Shown here: positions 17,901 through 26,130 of the stretch, piece by piece | Numbering within the stretch: the stretch's first letter is position 1 | Layout: each line of letters begins with the position of its first letter | Origin: Verrucomicrobiaceae bacterium | Lineage (GTDB): Bacteria; Verrucomicrobiota; Verrucomicrobiia; Verrucomicrobiales; Verrucomicrobiaceae | Reading direction: 5' to 3' | Assembly: GCA_947440575.1 (NCBI GenBank) | Contig: CANETF010000029.1 | Location: 1 to 32,342 of the forward strand | DNA: 32,342 nt | The notes under the pieces: model-generated | The model's input: the letters and a program-made list of their open reading frames with translations, nothing else | Databases searched by the model: none | Told to the model about the DNA's origin: nothing | Made by a program: the position numbers and the translations under genes

Positions 17901-18692
17901 ATGGCTTTTTACACCTCCAATTTCCTCCTGCTGTGGCTATCGTTCACAGCCACTTCGGCGTTCTCCCAGCTCCCAGCTGGAGATCCCCAGGGCAATGCTG
18001 CCTCAATTCAATCCAGTCGCGACACTCTCGCTCAATGGATCGAAACCCAGCGCATCATCTCCAGTGAAGAATCTTCCTGGCAAACCACCAAACTCGCGCT
18101 GGAAGGCAGAGTCGCCCTCGTCCAGCAGGAACTGGATGACCTCAACAACAAGGTTTCCCAGTCCAACAAGACCATCGCTGAAGAGGAAACACGCAAATCC
18201 AACCTCCAACGCGAACTCGATTCCGCCAAATCATCCACCCAAGCTCTAATCGATGCTGCCGGACAGATGGAGGCTGAAATCATGAAGCTCAAAACCATCC
18301 TGCCGGACCCCATCCTCAAGAAGGTCCAAGCTCTCTACGAACGCATCCCGGAAGATCCCAATAGCACCAAAGTCTCACTCGCCGAGCGCTACCAAAACAT
18401 CCTCGGCATTCTCAACGAGGCTGACAAAGCCAACAACGAACTCATGGTCCTCTCCGAAGTTCGGGAAATTGCAGGTGCTTCTCCCACCGAGGTCGAGACC
18501 ATCTATGTCGGCCTCGCTCAGGCTTATTTTGTCAACGCTGACCGAAACTTCGCAGGCACAGGTCGCCCCGTGAACGGCAAATGGCAGTGGGAACGACTCG
18601 ACGAAATCAGCTCCGATGTCGCCGAAATGCTCAGCGTCATCAGCGCGAAAGGCAAACCCAAGTTCGTGCACCTGCCCATCCAGATTGATTAA
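17901..18692 (+). CDS. DUF3450 family periplasmic protein of the TonB operon
   Basis: A 263-residue protein: signal peptide (1-22, FLLLWLSFTATSAFSQ), then a long coiled coil (about 35-125, with ALVQQELDDLNNKVSQSNKT and RELDSAKSSTQALI), then an alpha-helical domain ending in GRPVNGKWQWERLDEI and VISAKGKPKFVHLPI. This layout matches DUF3450 proteins, which precede ttpC/exbB-exbD-tonB genes in Vibrio and many marine bacteria and are thought to be periplasmic parts of TtpC-type TonB systems. It is the first gene of the operon, four bases before the next. The molecular role of DUF3450 is not well defined. Confidence 0.83.
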   Translation: MAFYTSNFLLLWLSFTATSAFSQLPAGDPQGNAASIQSSRDTLAQWIETQRIISSEESSWQTTKLALEGRVALVQQELDDLNNKVSQSNKTIAEEETRKSNLQRELDSAKSSTQALIDAAGQMEAEIMKLKTILPDPILKKVQALYERIPEDPNSTKVSLAERYQNILGILNEADKANNELMVLSEVREIAGASPTEVETIYVGLAQAYFVNADRNFAGTGRPVNGKWQWERLDEISSDVAEMLSVISAKGKPKFVHLPIQID

Positions 18693-18696
18693 TTCG

Positions 18697-20349
18697 ATGA
18701 ACCGAAATCCTCTCCTTCAACTCAGCCTGTTCGCAGCATCACTCGTCGCAGTGACGCTGTCAACGCACTCCCATGCGCAGGCACCTGCCGCTGTCACCCC
18801 ACCACCCGCTGCCCAGACCTCCAAACTCCAGTCAGCCGTCCAGGTGTCTCAGGACCGCCTCGAAAAAGCCAAACAAGAGCTGGCTGCCCTGCGCGCCAAA
18901 ATCGAAGCGGATACCCTCCCCCTCGCCAACAAACTCCAGGAAGCTGAGCAAAAACTCGGCACCACCCGCAACGATGTCCAAGGTGTCGACCGCGTTCTCT
19001 CCGGCAAACAACTCGAAAACACCAACCTCCAGTCCTCCGTCAAACTCAAGACCGAAGAAAACGCCTACCTCGCCAGCATCATGGACGAATTCGTTCGCGG
19101 CTTCGAGACGCGTTTGTTCAGCGGCGAACTGCCCCGCTACAAACCCATTCTTGAAGAAGCCAAGTTGGTCATGACCAACCAGGAAATGAGCTCTAGCGAC
19201 AAATTCGCCCGTCAAATCGCCGCCGTCAAAGCCGCCCTAGCCCGCCTTCAAGACATCGTCGGTGGCTCCCGCTTCCCCGGCAAGGCAGTCGACTCCAAAG
19301 GCAACCTCATCGACGGCACCTTCGTCCTCGTCGGACCCGCCAGCTACTTCGCCGCCAAGTTTGGCGACGTTCTCGGCTTGGCCATCCCCCAGCTTTCCTC
19401 CCCAAACCCCATCGTCCGCGCCTTCCCTGACCCAGGCTCCATCGGCGAACCCCATGAAAAAGTCATGCACTGGTTCGAGTCAAAATTCGGCTCCCACCAA
19501 GAGGAATCCCGCGCCGGCCTCAAGGAGGTCGTCGCCGCCACCCCGGGTTGGCTCCCAATCGACCCTTCAAAAGGCGCCGCTCTCAGGGACATGGTCGAAA
19601 AATTCAACATCATCGAGACCTTTATTCATGGCGGCTGGATCATGTGGCCCATCCTCGCTTCTTCCATCGCGGCCTTCACCGTCGTCCTCGAACGCGTATT
19701 CTTCATCTTCAACGAGTCGCGCAAACGCAGCAGCAAGAAACTCGAGAAATTCTTCGCTCTCTGTGAAGCCAACGACATGGATGGTGCGGTGGCCGTCAGC
19801 AAAACCACCAAAGATTTCGTCGTCCGCGCTCTCGGCTACGCCCTCGAACACCGCGACACCTCCCTCCACAGCGCTCTGATCTATTCCTCCCAAACCGCTA
19901 CCAAACGCTTCAATCGCGGCCTCGTCGTCTTGGATACCGTCATCACCCTGGCCCCCATGCTCGGCCTCCTCGGAACCGTCACCGGGATGATGGGCTCCTT
20001 CCAATCCATCAGTGGTGACAATGGCAACCCCACCGCCGTCATGGGCGGGATCTCCGAAGCTTTGATCGCCACCGCCGCCGGTCTCGGCATCGCGCTGATC
20101 TGTCTGCTCCCCTACAACTACCTCAACGCCAAAATCGAAGAGGCCCAAAAAGACCTCGAAACAGCCACCGCTCGTCTCGAATTGCTGGTCCAGGTGTCCG
20201 AACAAGTTCGTCGCCTCAAGGACTCCCCTCCCCCCTCAGGCGGTTCCACACCCCCTTCCCCCAGCCACTCCCATTCCCCTTCGGCCTCCACTGTGCCCAA
20301 CGCCTCTCCAGACAAAGATCCCCCTCTCGGCCAGCCTTTGCCAGCCTGA
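18697..20349 (+). CDS. Large TtpC-like MotA/TolQ/ExbB proton-channel protein
   Basis: A 550-residue inner-membrane protein. It has a signal peptide (about 1-28), a periplasmic coiled-coil domain (about 42-190), a globular stretch to about 300, then the ExbB/TolQ channel domain (about 308-505). Channel helices are GGWIMWPILASSIAAFTVVL (312-331), TLAPMLGLLGTVTGMMGSFQ (417-436) and ISEALIATAAGLGIALICLL (452-471). A Pro/Ser-rich cytoplasmic tail ends it. E. coli ExbB is about 244 residues, so more than half of this protein is extra periplasmic material, the organisation of TtpC in Vibrio TonB2 systems. TtpC normally works beside a separate short ExbB; none is encoded here, so this protein may fill both roles. 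With ExbD it would use the proton gradient to energise TonB. Confidence 0.9.
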   Translation: MNRNPLLQLSLFAASLVAVTLSTHSHAQAPAAVTPPPAAQTSKLQSAVQVSQDRLEKAKQELAALRAKIEADTLPLANKLQEAEQKLGTTRNDVQGVDRVLSGKQLENTNLQSSVKLKTEENAYLASIMDEFVRGFETRLFSGELPRYKPILEEAKLVMTNQEMSSSDKFARQIAAVKAALARLQDIVGGSRFPGKAVDSKGNLIDGTFVLVGPASYFAAKFGDVLGLAIPQLSSPNPIVRAFPDPGSIGEPHEKVMHWFESKFGSHQEESRAGLKEVVAATPGWLPIDPSKGAALRDMVEKFNIIETFIHGGWIMWPILASSIAAFTVVLERVFFIFNESRKRSSKKLEKFFALCEANDMDGAVAVSKTTKDFVVRALGYALEHRDTSLHSALIYSSQTATKRFNRGLVVLDTVITLAPMLGLLGTVTGMMGSFQSISGDNGNPTAVMGGISEALIATAAGLGIALICLLPYNYLNAKIEEAQKDLETATARLELLVQVSEQVRRLKDSPPPSGGSTPPSPSHSHSPSASTVPNASPDKDPPLGQPLPA

Positions 20350-20402
20350 GTCTCATGTCTCTAAACCCTTTCTTACCCAAACTCTAACTCACACTATCCA
20401 CT

Positions 20403-20819
20403 ATGGCAGGCGGCGGCGGCGGCAGAACAGCAGGCGGCAGGAAAAAGGCCAACATCCAGATCGTTCCTCTGATCGATGTGGTGTTTTTCCTCTTGGCCAC
20501 CTTCATCATGTACACCTTGTCCATGTCCAAAAACATGGGCGTCAACGTCCAACTCCCAGGCTCCAGCACCTCTTCCAAACAAGCCAGCACCGAGGATGCC
20601 CTGACCATTTCCGTCCTGAAAAAAGGCGAGCTCTTTTTCAACAAGGACAAAATCACCATCCAACAGCTCCCCTTCCGCCTCCAGTCCTTCAAGGCTCAAC
20701 ACAAAGAACCCAAAGTCATCGTCAACTCTGATGAAGACGCCGAAATGCGCAACGTCATCAATGTCATCGATGAAGTCAAAGCGGCTGGTATCATGAAAGT
20801 CGGGTTCGCCACCAAATAG
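20403..20819 (+). CDS. exbD: ExbD/TolR family protein
   Basis: A 138-residue protein with a short Gly/Lys-rich cytoplasmic N-terminus (GGGGGRTAGGRKK), one transmembrane segment (about 20-42) and a periplasmic domain. The segment IVPLIDVVFFLLATFIMY contains D25, the membrane aspartate essential for proton use in ExbD. The C-terminal NSDEDAEMRNVINVIDEVKAAG block matches the ExbD/TolR fold. It lies 53 bases after the ExbB-type gene and 6 bases before tonB, fitting one operon. In the complex, ExbD couples the ExbB channel to TonB. Confidence 0.93.
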   Translation: MAGGGGGRTAGGRKKANIQIVPLIDVVFFLLATFIMYTLSMSKNMGVNVQLPGSSTSSKQASTEDALTISVLKKGELFFNKDKITIQQLPFRLQSFKAQHKEPKVIVNSDEDAEMRNVINVIDEVKAAGIMKVGFATK

Positions 20820-20825
20820 ACCCCT

Positions 20826-21509
20826 ATGTTAAAGGCTCTTTTCTGGTTCTTTATCGCTCTGCTCGTCCACGCTGCGTTCCTGCTCTTCGGCAAGGCTCTG
20901 CTTCCTCATAGCGAGAAAAAAGAGGAATTGAAAGTCACCGAGGTCGACCTCAGCGAAAACGTCAAAGAAGAAGACAAAGTCGAAGAAAAAGAGAAAGTGG
21001 ACGAGCAGGTCGAGGCCCCACCCGAACAAATGGTTGATGCCAAAATGTTCGAAGAACCTGCCAGCGCACCCGAGGCCCCCGCCGCCCTCTCTGCCATGAG
21101 CCTTTCAGACCTCGCTGGCGCCATGAGCGGTGCCATGAGCGACTTCGGCGGCGCCGGCGGCATCACCTCCGGCGGTGTCATCGGCGGCACCGGCACCGGC
21201 ACCCTCGGCAGCGCCATGGCCGGAGGCGCCATGGACAGCATGGACGTCGACGAACGCCCCCGCGCCATGGGAGCCCCCAATATCAAGCTGCCCAGAGAAC
21301 TGAAAGGCGCCTCCGGCAAAGTCATCGTCCGTCTCGTCGTCGACGAAAAAGGCAAGATCCAAAAACCCCAAGTCGAAACCTCCACCAACTCTGCCCTCAA
21401 TCAAGCGGTCTTGGACGGCATCCTCTCCATGCGCTTCGAACCCGCCACCCGTGGCGGCAAGAAGGTCTCCTGCAAAGTGCGCCTCCCCATCGTCATCGGC
21501 GCCGCTTAG
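20826..21509 (+). CDS. tonB: TonB energy transducer
   Basis: A 227-residue protein. The N-terminal transmembrane segment (about 5-24, FWFFIALLVHAAFLLFG) contains H15, placed like the essential H20 of E. coli TonB. The periplasmic linker is unusual: a Glu/Lys-rich part (about 30-75) followed by a Gly/Ala/Met-rich part (about 90-140), in place of the Pro-Glu/Pro-Lys repeats of the classic protein. The TonB C-terminal domain (about 150-227) reads GKVIVRLVVDEKGKIQKPQV, then ALNQAVLDGILSMRFEPATRG and CKVRLPI. It would contact the TonB box of outer-membrane receptors such as the one at 22988-26104. Confidence 0.9.
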   Translation: MLKALFWFFIALLVHAAFLLFGKALLPHSEKKEELKVTEVDLSENVKEEDKVEEKEKVDEQVEAPPEQMVDAKMFEEPASAPEAPAALSAMSLSDLAGAMSGAMSDFGGAGGITSGGVIGGTGTGTLGSAMAGGAMDSMDVDERPRAMGAPNIKLPRELKGASGKVIVRLVVDEKGKIQKPQVETSTNSALNQAVLDGILSMRFEPATRGGKKVSCKVRLPIVIGAA

Positions 21510-21533
21510 CAGCGAGCAACCATCCCCTCGATC

Positions 21534-22949
21534 ATGCAACGCTCCACTCCCTTTCTGATCGCTCTCCTTGGCGCTTCCCTGACCTCCGTGTCAGTCGCTG
21601 ACCAACGCGCGTTCTACCCCACCAACTACTTCAAATCCAAGGAGTTCAGGGACGCCTTCCTCGGCACTCTCGGCGTCAAGACCGACGTCGAACCCAAAAT
21701 CAGTGAGGAAGAGCAGAACTACCTCTCCCAAATCGAACCCTTCCTTTCGGAAGATGCCGACGCCTGCATCCGCGCCTACCAAAAGTTGGTCACCCCGGAA
21801 AGCACCGCCCGATTCGAATACGAACTCGGTGTCCTCTACCTTCAGAAAGGCCAGATCGAAGAAGCCCGTGACTGGATGCTCAAGGCCGTCACCAAATTCG
21901 ATAACTTCCTCCGTGCCCACACCAATCTCGGCATGCTCTACACCCGTCTGAATAAGACCAAGGAGGCCATTCCCCACATCACCAAAGCCCTCGCCCTCGG
22001 CCAAACGAACGAGCAACTCTTCGGCATGCTCGCTTATTGCCACCTCCAAAATGGCGACCCTCTCAGCGCCGAGTCCGCGTATCGCAACGCCATCATGCTC
22101 GGGCCCAAAACGGTCGACTGGAAGACCGGCCTCGCCCAAGCCCTCTTCGCCCAACAAAAGGCTGCCGAAGCCATCGCCCTCCTGGATGAATTGCTCAAAC
22201 AGCAGCCCGATAAGGAACTCTTCTGGTCCATGCAGGCCCTCGCCTACCTCGCCAATCAACAGCCCATGAAGGCTGCCCAAAACCTCGAGACCCTCGCGAT
22301 GATGGATGCCGCCACCGCCAAGGACTACTCCACCCTGGCAGACATCTACCTCTCCGAATCCATTTACCCTCTGGCCGGGCAGGCCTACATCAACTCCCTC
22401 ACTGCCAAGAACGCCCCGGCCACAGCGGAAGGCCCCCTACGCTCCGCCGAAATGCTCGCCGTTCGCGCCGCCTACCCTCAGGCCCAGCAACTCCTCGACG
22501 CCATCGAAAAGCACTTCACCGAAATGCCCCAAACGGACCGGTTGAAGGCCCTGAAAATCCGCAGCCGCATCGCCACCGCCCTCGAGGCCACCGATCAAGC
22601 CGTTGCAATCCTCAAAGAAGTCATCCAGACCGACCCCCTCGATGGCGAAGCCCTCCTCCTCCTCGCCAACCACTACCAATCCGAAGGTTCCGCCGAAGAC
22701 CTCGTCCAATCCGTCTTCTACCTCGAGCGCGCTATCAAAGTCCCCTCCGTCGAAGCCGAAGCCGGCGTCCGCCTTGCCCAAGCCCTCGTCGTCAAATCCT
22801 CTACCGACCCCGACAAGGCCAAGAAGATCGAGTCACTCCAACGCGCCGTCGACCTCCTCAAACGCTCCCAAGACCTCAAAAAACGCGAAAGCGTCGGCAA
22901 ATACCTAGCCGACCTCGAAAAAGCCCTCCAAAAAACCAAGGGGATGTAG
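21534..22949 (+). CDS. TPR-repeat periplasmic protein of the TonB operon
   Basis: A 471-residue protein with a signal peptide (1-23) and a helical-repeat body of tetratricopeptide type, e.g. RFEYELGVLYLQKGQIEEAR, then NLGMLYTRLNKTKEAI, GMLAYCHLQNGDPLSAESAY and LAQALFAQQKAAEAIALLDE. TPR proteins commonly close DUF3450-TtpC-ExbB-ExbD-TonB operons, and in Vibrio a TPR protein of this kind is linked to TonB2 function. It lies 24 bases after tonB and is the last gene before the convergent receptor cluster. A scaffolding role in the TonB complex is inferred from context only. Confidence 0.85.
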   Translation: MQRSTPFLIALLGASLTSVSVADQRAFYPTNYFKSKEFRDAFLGTLGVKTDVEPKISEEEQNYLSQIEPFLSEDADACIRAYQKLVTPESTARFEYELGVLYLQKGQIEEARDWMLKAVTKFDNFLRAHTNLGMLYTRLNKTKEAIPHITKALALGQTNEQLFGMLAYCHLQNGDPLSAESAYRNAIMLGPKTVDWKTGLAQALFAQQKAAEAIALLDELLKQQPDKELFWSMQALAYLANQQPMKAAQNLETLAMMDAATAKDYSTLADIYLSESIYPLAGQAYINSLTAKNAPATAEGPLRSAEMLAVRAAYPQAQQLLDAIEKHFTEMPQTDRLKALKIRSRIATALEATDQAVAILKEVIQTDPLDGEALLLLANHYQSEGSAEDLVQSVFYLERAIKVPSVEAEAGVRLAQALVVKSSTDPDKAKKIESLQRAVDLLKRSQDLKKRESVGKYLADLEKALQKTKGM

Positions 22950-22952
22950 GCT

Positions 22953-22981
22953 AGTCGAACGATTCAAACGAATTGTCGACT
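22953..22981. terminator. Possible bidirectional hairpin between convergent operons
   Basis: AGTCGA (22953-22958) pairs with TCGACT (22976-22981) and the inner ATTC (22962-22965) with GAAT (22970-22973), giving an imperfect stem around the loop AAAC. It occupies the 38-base gap between the stop codons of the TPR and receptor genes. There is no clean T-run on either side, so it is only a candidate. Confidence 0.35.
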
Positions 22982-22987
22982 CTTCCT

Positions 22988-25900
22988 TTACCACTTTCCA
23001 GTAATACCTAGGCTATAGGTGGTCCCTGAGCTGATCACCGAATAGGGGATCTGCGACTCACCAAACTCACGTTTTCGGATCGCATCTGTTAAGTTGGAGA
23101 CCCGAAATGAGAGTTCCCAGCCAGGTAGAATCTCCTTCGACAAATAGGCGTCAACCGTGGTCAAAGGGCGCTGAAAAATGTCTGGAATGTTGGTAGAACC
23201 TCCGAAGCCCCCAACCGCATACAAAAGCGGGCCGGTCACATTGAGCAGCACACCTGCAGTCAACCCAAACTCTTTGTTATCATAAGCAAGATTGGCGTTA
23301 AACGTGTAGTCGGGTTGACCCTGAAGTGGACGCTGCGAAGGAAGCCCTGACAAAACTCTCAATTCCTCGTTTCTCTCATTCAAATCCACCTGAGAAGTAA
23401 CAAATCCATAATTCAAGCTTCCAGTAAGTCCCTCGAGGATTGGTAACAAAGTCCCCAATTTCTTATTCAGCTCAATTTCAAATCCGTATAGTGACGCGGC
23501 ATCTTCGTTTCTCACGGTATTGAACACCCCGGTGAACACCTGCTCGATAGGCTTGTCTATTTGCTTGGCAAACAAGCTGAAAGCAAGCAAATCTGAATTC
23601 CCGAGGTCCCACTCATACCTGACATCGTAGTTGGTCACTGAGGACATCTCCAGCAACACATAACCGACAAAGAGGTCTCCCGATTCGGGATCTCGTGCAA
23701 TGGCCGGCGCCAGCTCTTTGAACGTCGGCCGTGCAACAGTCCGGCTCACGGCCGTTCGAACGGTGTGATTCTCCATCAACTCCCACCTCACCGCTAATGC
23801 TGGCAGCAAGTCTGTCCTGACAATTCCCGGGTTCGCCAAGGCATCCAACGGAAAGGGTTCCCCGGTCAATGGATCATTCAAAAGAATATCCGCAGCTGCG
23901 TTGGTACTCCCGATATCACTAAAGGCGGTTCCAGATCGAATCGCAATGTCTGTGGACTCCACTCTTCCCCCGGCGGTCACCTCAAGTTCTTCGCCGAGGT
24001 TGAAGGTTGCCGAGCCATAAAAGGCTGGGATGTTCTGGGTGGCAGTATAGGTCTCAGAAACAGGCAGGTTAAACCCCCTCACCAAAAAGAGCGAGTCATC
24101 ATAACGTGTCTTCCCAAAAAGAGGATGTCCCGGTGGCACATCAAACTCCCGCGACACTTGATCCGTAATATCTAACTGTCCAAGCGCATCTCCCAAAGTA
24201 ATCGTCTGCGCATCATCTGGAGTAGCTTTTGAAATTCGAGGTGCAAGGGCACCTCCACCGCCGTTGTATTCGAAGTTTTGGGCGTCGTATTCGCGCGTAC
24301 TGTAATCCATATTGAACCCAAACTCGAGCTTTGAACGGTCGGGGTCATCGGCGTCACCTCCCCACGGCAAATCGGCATTCAGCGCAATGTTGTAATTGGT
24401 GTCATCCAATCGCCTCCAAATACGTTCAAAATCCGGTGGTGAAGGATCACCTGCCGCGATGTACGTTTGGGTGGAAAATTCGTACCCATAGAATGCCTTT
24501 CTGATATCGGGTTGGTTTTGTGATGACATGCTGTACGCAGCCAGCCAATCAATTTTGATGTCGCCATGCTCGGGAAACTTATGTTCACCCGTCAACTGCA
24601 TTGTCTGCAGCCGCCGCTCGGTGTAGATCAGGTTCTCCCGAATAAAAATCTCGTCCTTCTGTTCCAGCGGTGTACCGTCATTGAAACCTTCAAGGTCCTC
24701 GGTGCTTCCCCAGGTAAAAACCGCGTCATCATCCGCAGCCAGATTGCCGAAATAGGTGAGCGAAATCGTGTTCTCAGGAGAGAATTCAAGCGATGCGCCC
24801 AATAACGCCCCTGCCAACAAACTTTCCGTCCCACGGGTATAATTGCCCAGGACCGTGGCAAAAGGTTGCGCGGGTTGACCCGGCGCACCTGCCCCTAAGC
24901 CTGCATTCCCCCGCAACCCTTGATCCAATTGATACTTTTTGCCATAAGTTAGTCCGCCAATCAACCCAAGGTCTCCCCCGAAGAAGTCTTCTACCCTGGT
25001 CCCTCCGAGCGCGCTGAATGAAAAATTCATCGGCGCGGTCTTGGTGCTCACACCCGTGCCTCTTCCAGACAGTGCTTTGGCAATCTTCAGCCCCGACTCC
25101 GAAAACGCCTTGTTATCGATGTCGGCCTGGGTCGTTGCAGGGTTATCGGTGCGGGGCGGATCGAAATAGAATCGGTTCGTGGTAAGCAAAGGAACCGGAT
25201 TCGGTACTAGGTTCCGCATGAAATTGGGTAACTCTCTGGATTCCGCCGAACCTAAAAAACCAGTGCCTCCCCCCCTGTAGCTTTGAAAATTCGGGTTTCC
25301 GGTCGCCCTAGTGTTGTACCCGGGCGAAACTGAAAATCGAAAGAACGGTTCTTTGGGCAGTCGCTTCGTGACAATGTTAAGATACCCGCCTGTTACCTCC
25401 CCGGGCATGGAAGGCACAAAAGTTTTGGAACTCACCAATGTCTCCACCAGCCCCGCGGGAAAGATGTCGATGTTCACGGCTCTCCGATCAGGATCCGAAC
25501 TGGGCACCCTCGCTCCATTCAGCACTACGACGTTGTAGCGATCGCTCAGCCCCCGAATGACGACATATCGGCTATCTACGACCGCCGTGCTGGCCAGCCT
25601 TTTCGCGGCGGATCCAATGTCGCCGCTGGAGCTCGCTGCCTTCATGAGTTCGGGTGCCACAGAAGACGCAAAAGATTGCAGCGAGGCACCCAGACTTAGG
25701 GGGGCCGCTTCAATTTCTTCTTCTTCAATCGTTGAGACGACAAACTCATCCAAATCTAGGACCTCGCCTGTAATTGCGACTGAAACTTCTTGCACCCTCC
25801 CAGGAGTAACAGTGATCTCATTCAAACTCGTCCGAACATAGCCTTCCTTGGCCGCCACGAGTCGGTAAACGCCGCCTGCTAGGTCATTGAAAAAGAATCG

Positions 25901-26104
25901 TCCTTCGGAGTCCGACGTCACCACCTGTCCACCCGGCTCCAACGACAAGCTCGTCCCCGAAACCGGCGCGTAAAAATCGGCATCCTGAACCACCCCTCGT
26001 AGTCCTCCGCGCGGCTCATCCTGGGCCGCACACCATCCCTGCAACGACAACGTCGTGAGGACGATCTTAAAGTATTTGCAAAAGTTTTTCAGAATTCGCC
26101 CCAT
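22988..26104 (-). CDS. TonB-dependent outer-membrane receptor with carboxypeptidase-like N-terminal domain
   Basis: A 1038-residue outer-membrane receptor. Signal peptide about 1-27 (TTLSLQGWCAAQ). A carboxypeptidase-regulatory-like beta-sandwich domain (about 33-110) reads LRGVVQDADFYAPVSGTSLS and RFFFNDLAGGVYRLVAAKEG. A TonB-box-like segment, LDEFVVST, is at about 118-125. The plug (about 135-250) has YVVIRGLSDRYNVVVLNGAR, DPDRRAVNIDIFP and MPGEVTGGYLNIVTK. A 22-strand barrel should follow, ending SYSLGITGKW-like with the usual aromatic terminus. The 'DPDRRAV' plug belongs to large receptors of unknown substrate, not to obvious siderophore receptors. It faces the TonB operon tail to tail, which suggests they work together. 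Confidence 0.92.
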   Translation of the reverse strand: MGRILKNFCKYFKIVLTTLSLQGWCAAQDEPRGGLRGVVQDADFYAPVSGTSLSLEPGGQVVTSDSEGRFFFNDLAGGVYRLVAAKEGYVRTSLNEITVTPGRVQEVSVAITGEVLDLDEFVVSTIEEEEIEAAPLSLGASLQSFASSVAPELMKAASSSGDIGSAAKRLASTAVVDSRYVVIRGLSDRYNVVVLNGARVPSSDPDRRAVNIDIFPAGLVETLVSSKTFVPSMPGEVTGGYLNIVTKRLPKEPFFRFSVSPGYNTRATGNPNFQSYRGGGTGFLGSAESRELPNFMRNLVPNPVPLLTTNRFYFDPPRTDNPATTQADIDNKAFSESGLKIAKALSGRGTGVSTKTAPMNFSFSALGGTRVEDFFGGDLGLIGGLTYGKKYQLDQGLRGNAGLGAGAPGQPAQPFATVLGNYTRGTESLLAGALLGASLEFSPENTISLTYFGNLAADDDAVFTWGSTEDLEGFNDGTPLEQKDEIFIRENLIYTERRLQTMQLTGEHKFPEHGDIKIDWLAAYSMSSQNQPDIRKAFYGYEFSTQTYIAAGDPSPPDFERIWRRLDDTNYNIALNADLPWGGDADDPDRSKLEFGFNMDYSTREYDAQNFEYNGGGGALAPRISKATPDDAQTITLGDALGQLDITDQVSREFDVPPGHPLFGKTRYDDSLFLVRGFNLPVSETYTATQNIPAFYGSATFNLGEELEVTAGGRVESTDIAIRSGTAFSDIGSTNAAADILLNDPLTGEPFPLDALANPGIVRTDLLPALAVRWELMENHTVRTAVSRTVARPTFKELAPAIARDPESGDLFVGYVLLEMSSVTNYDVRYEWDLGNSDLLAFSLFAKQIDKPIEQVFTGVFNTVRNEDAASLYGFEIELNKKLGTLLPILEGLTGSLNYGFVTSQVDLNERNEELRVLSGLPSQRPLQGQPDYTFNANLAYDNKEFGLTAGVLLNVTGPLLYAVGGFGGSTNIPDIFQRPLTTVDAYLSKEILPGWELSFRVSNLTDAIRKREFGESQIPYSVISSGTTYSLGITGKW

Positions 26105-26130
26105 GTTGCGGTTCCCATAAGATCATTGGG

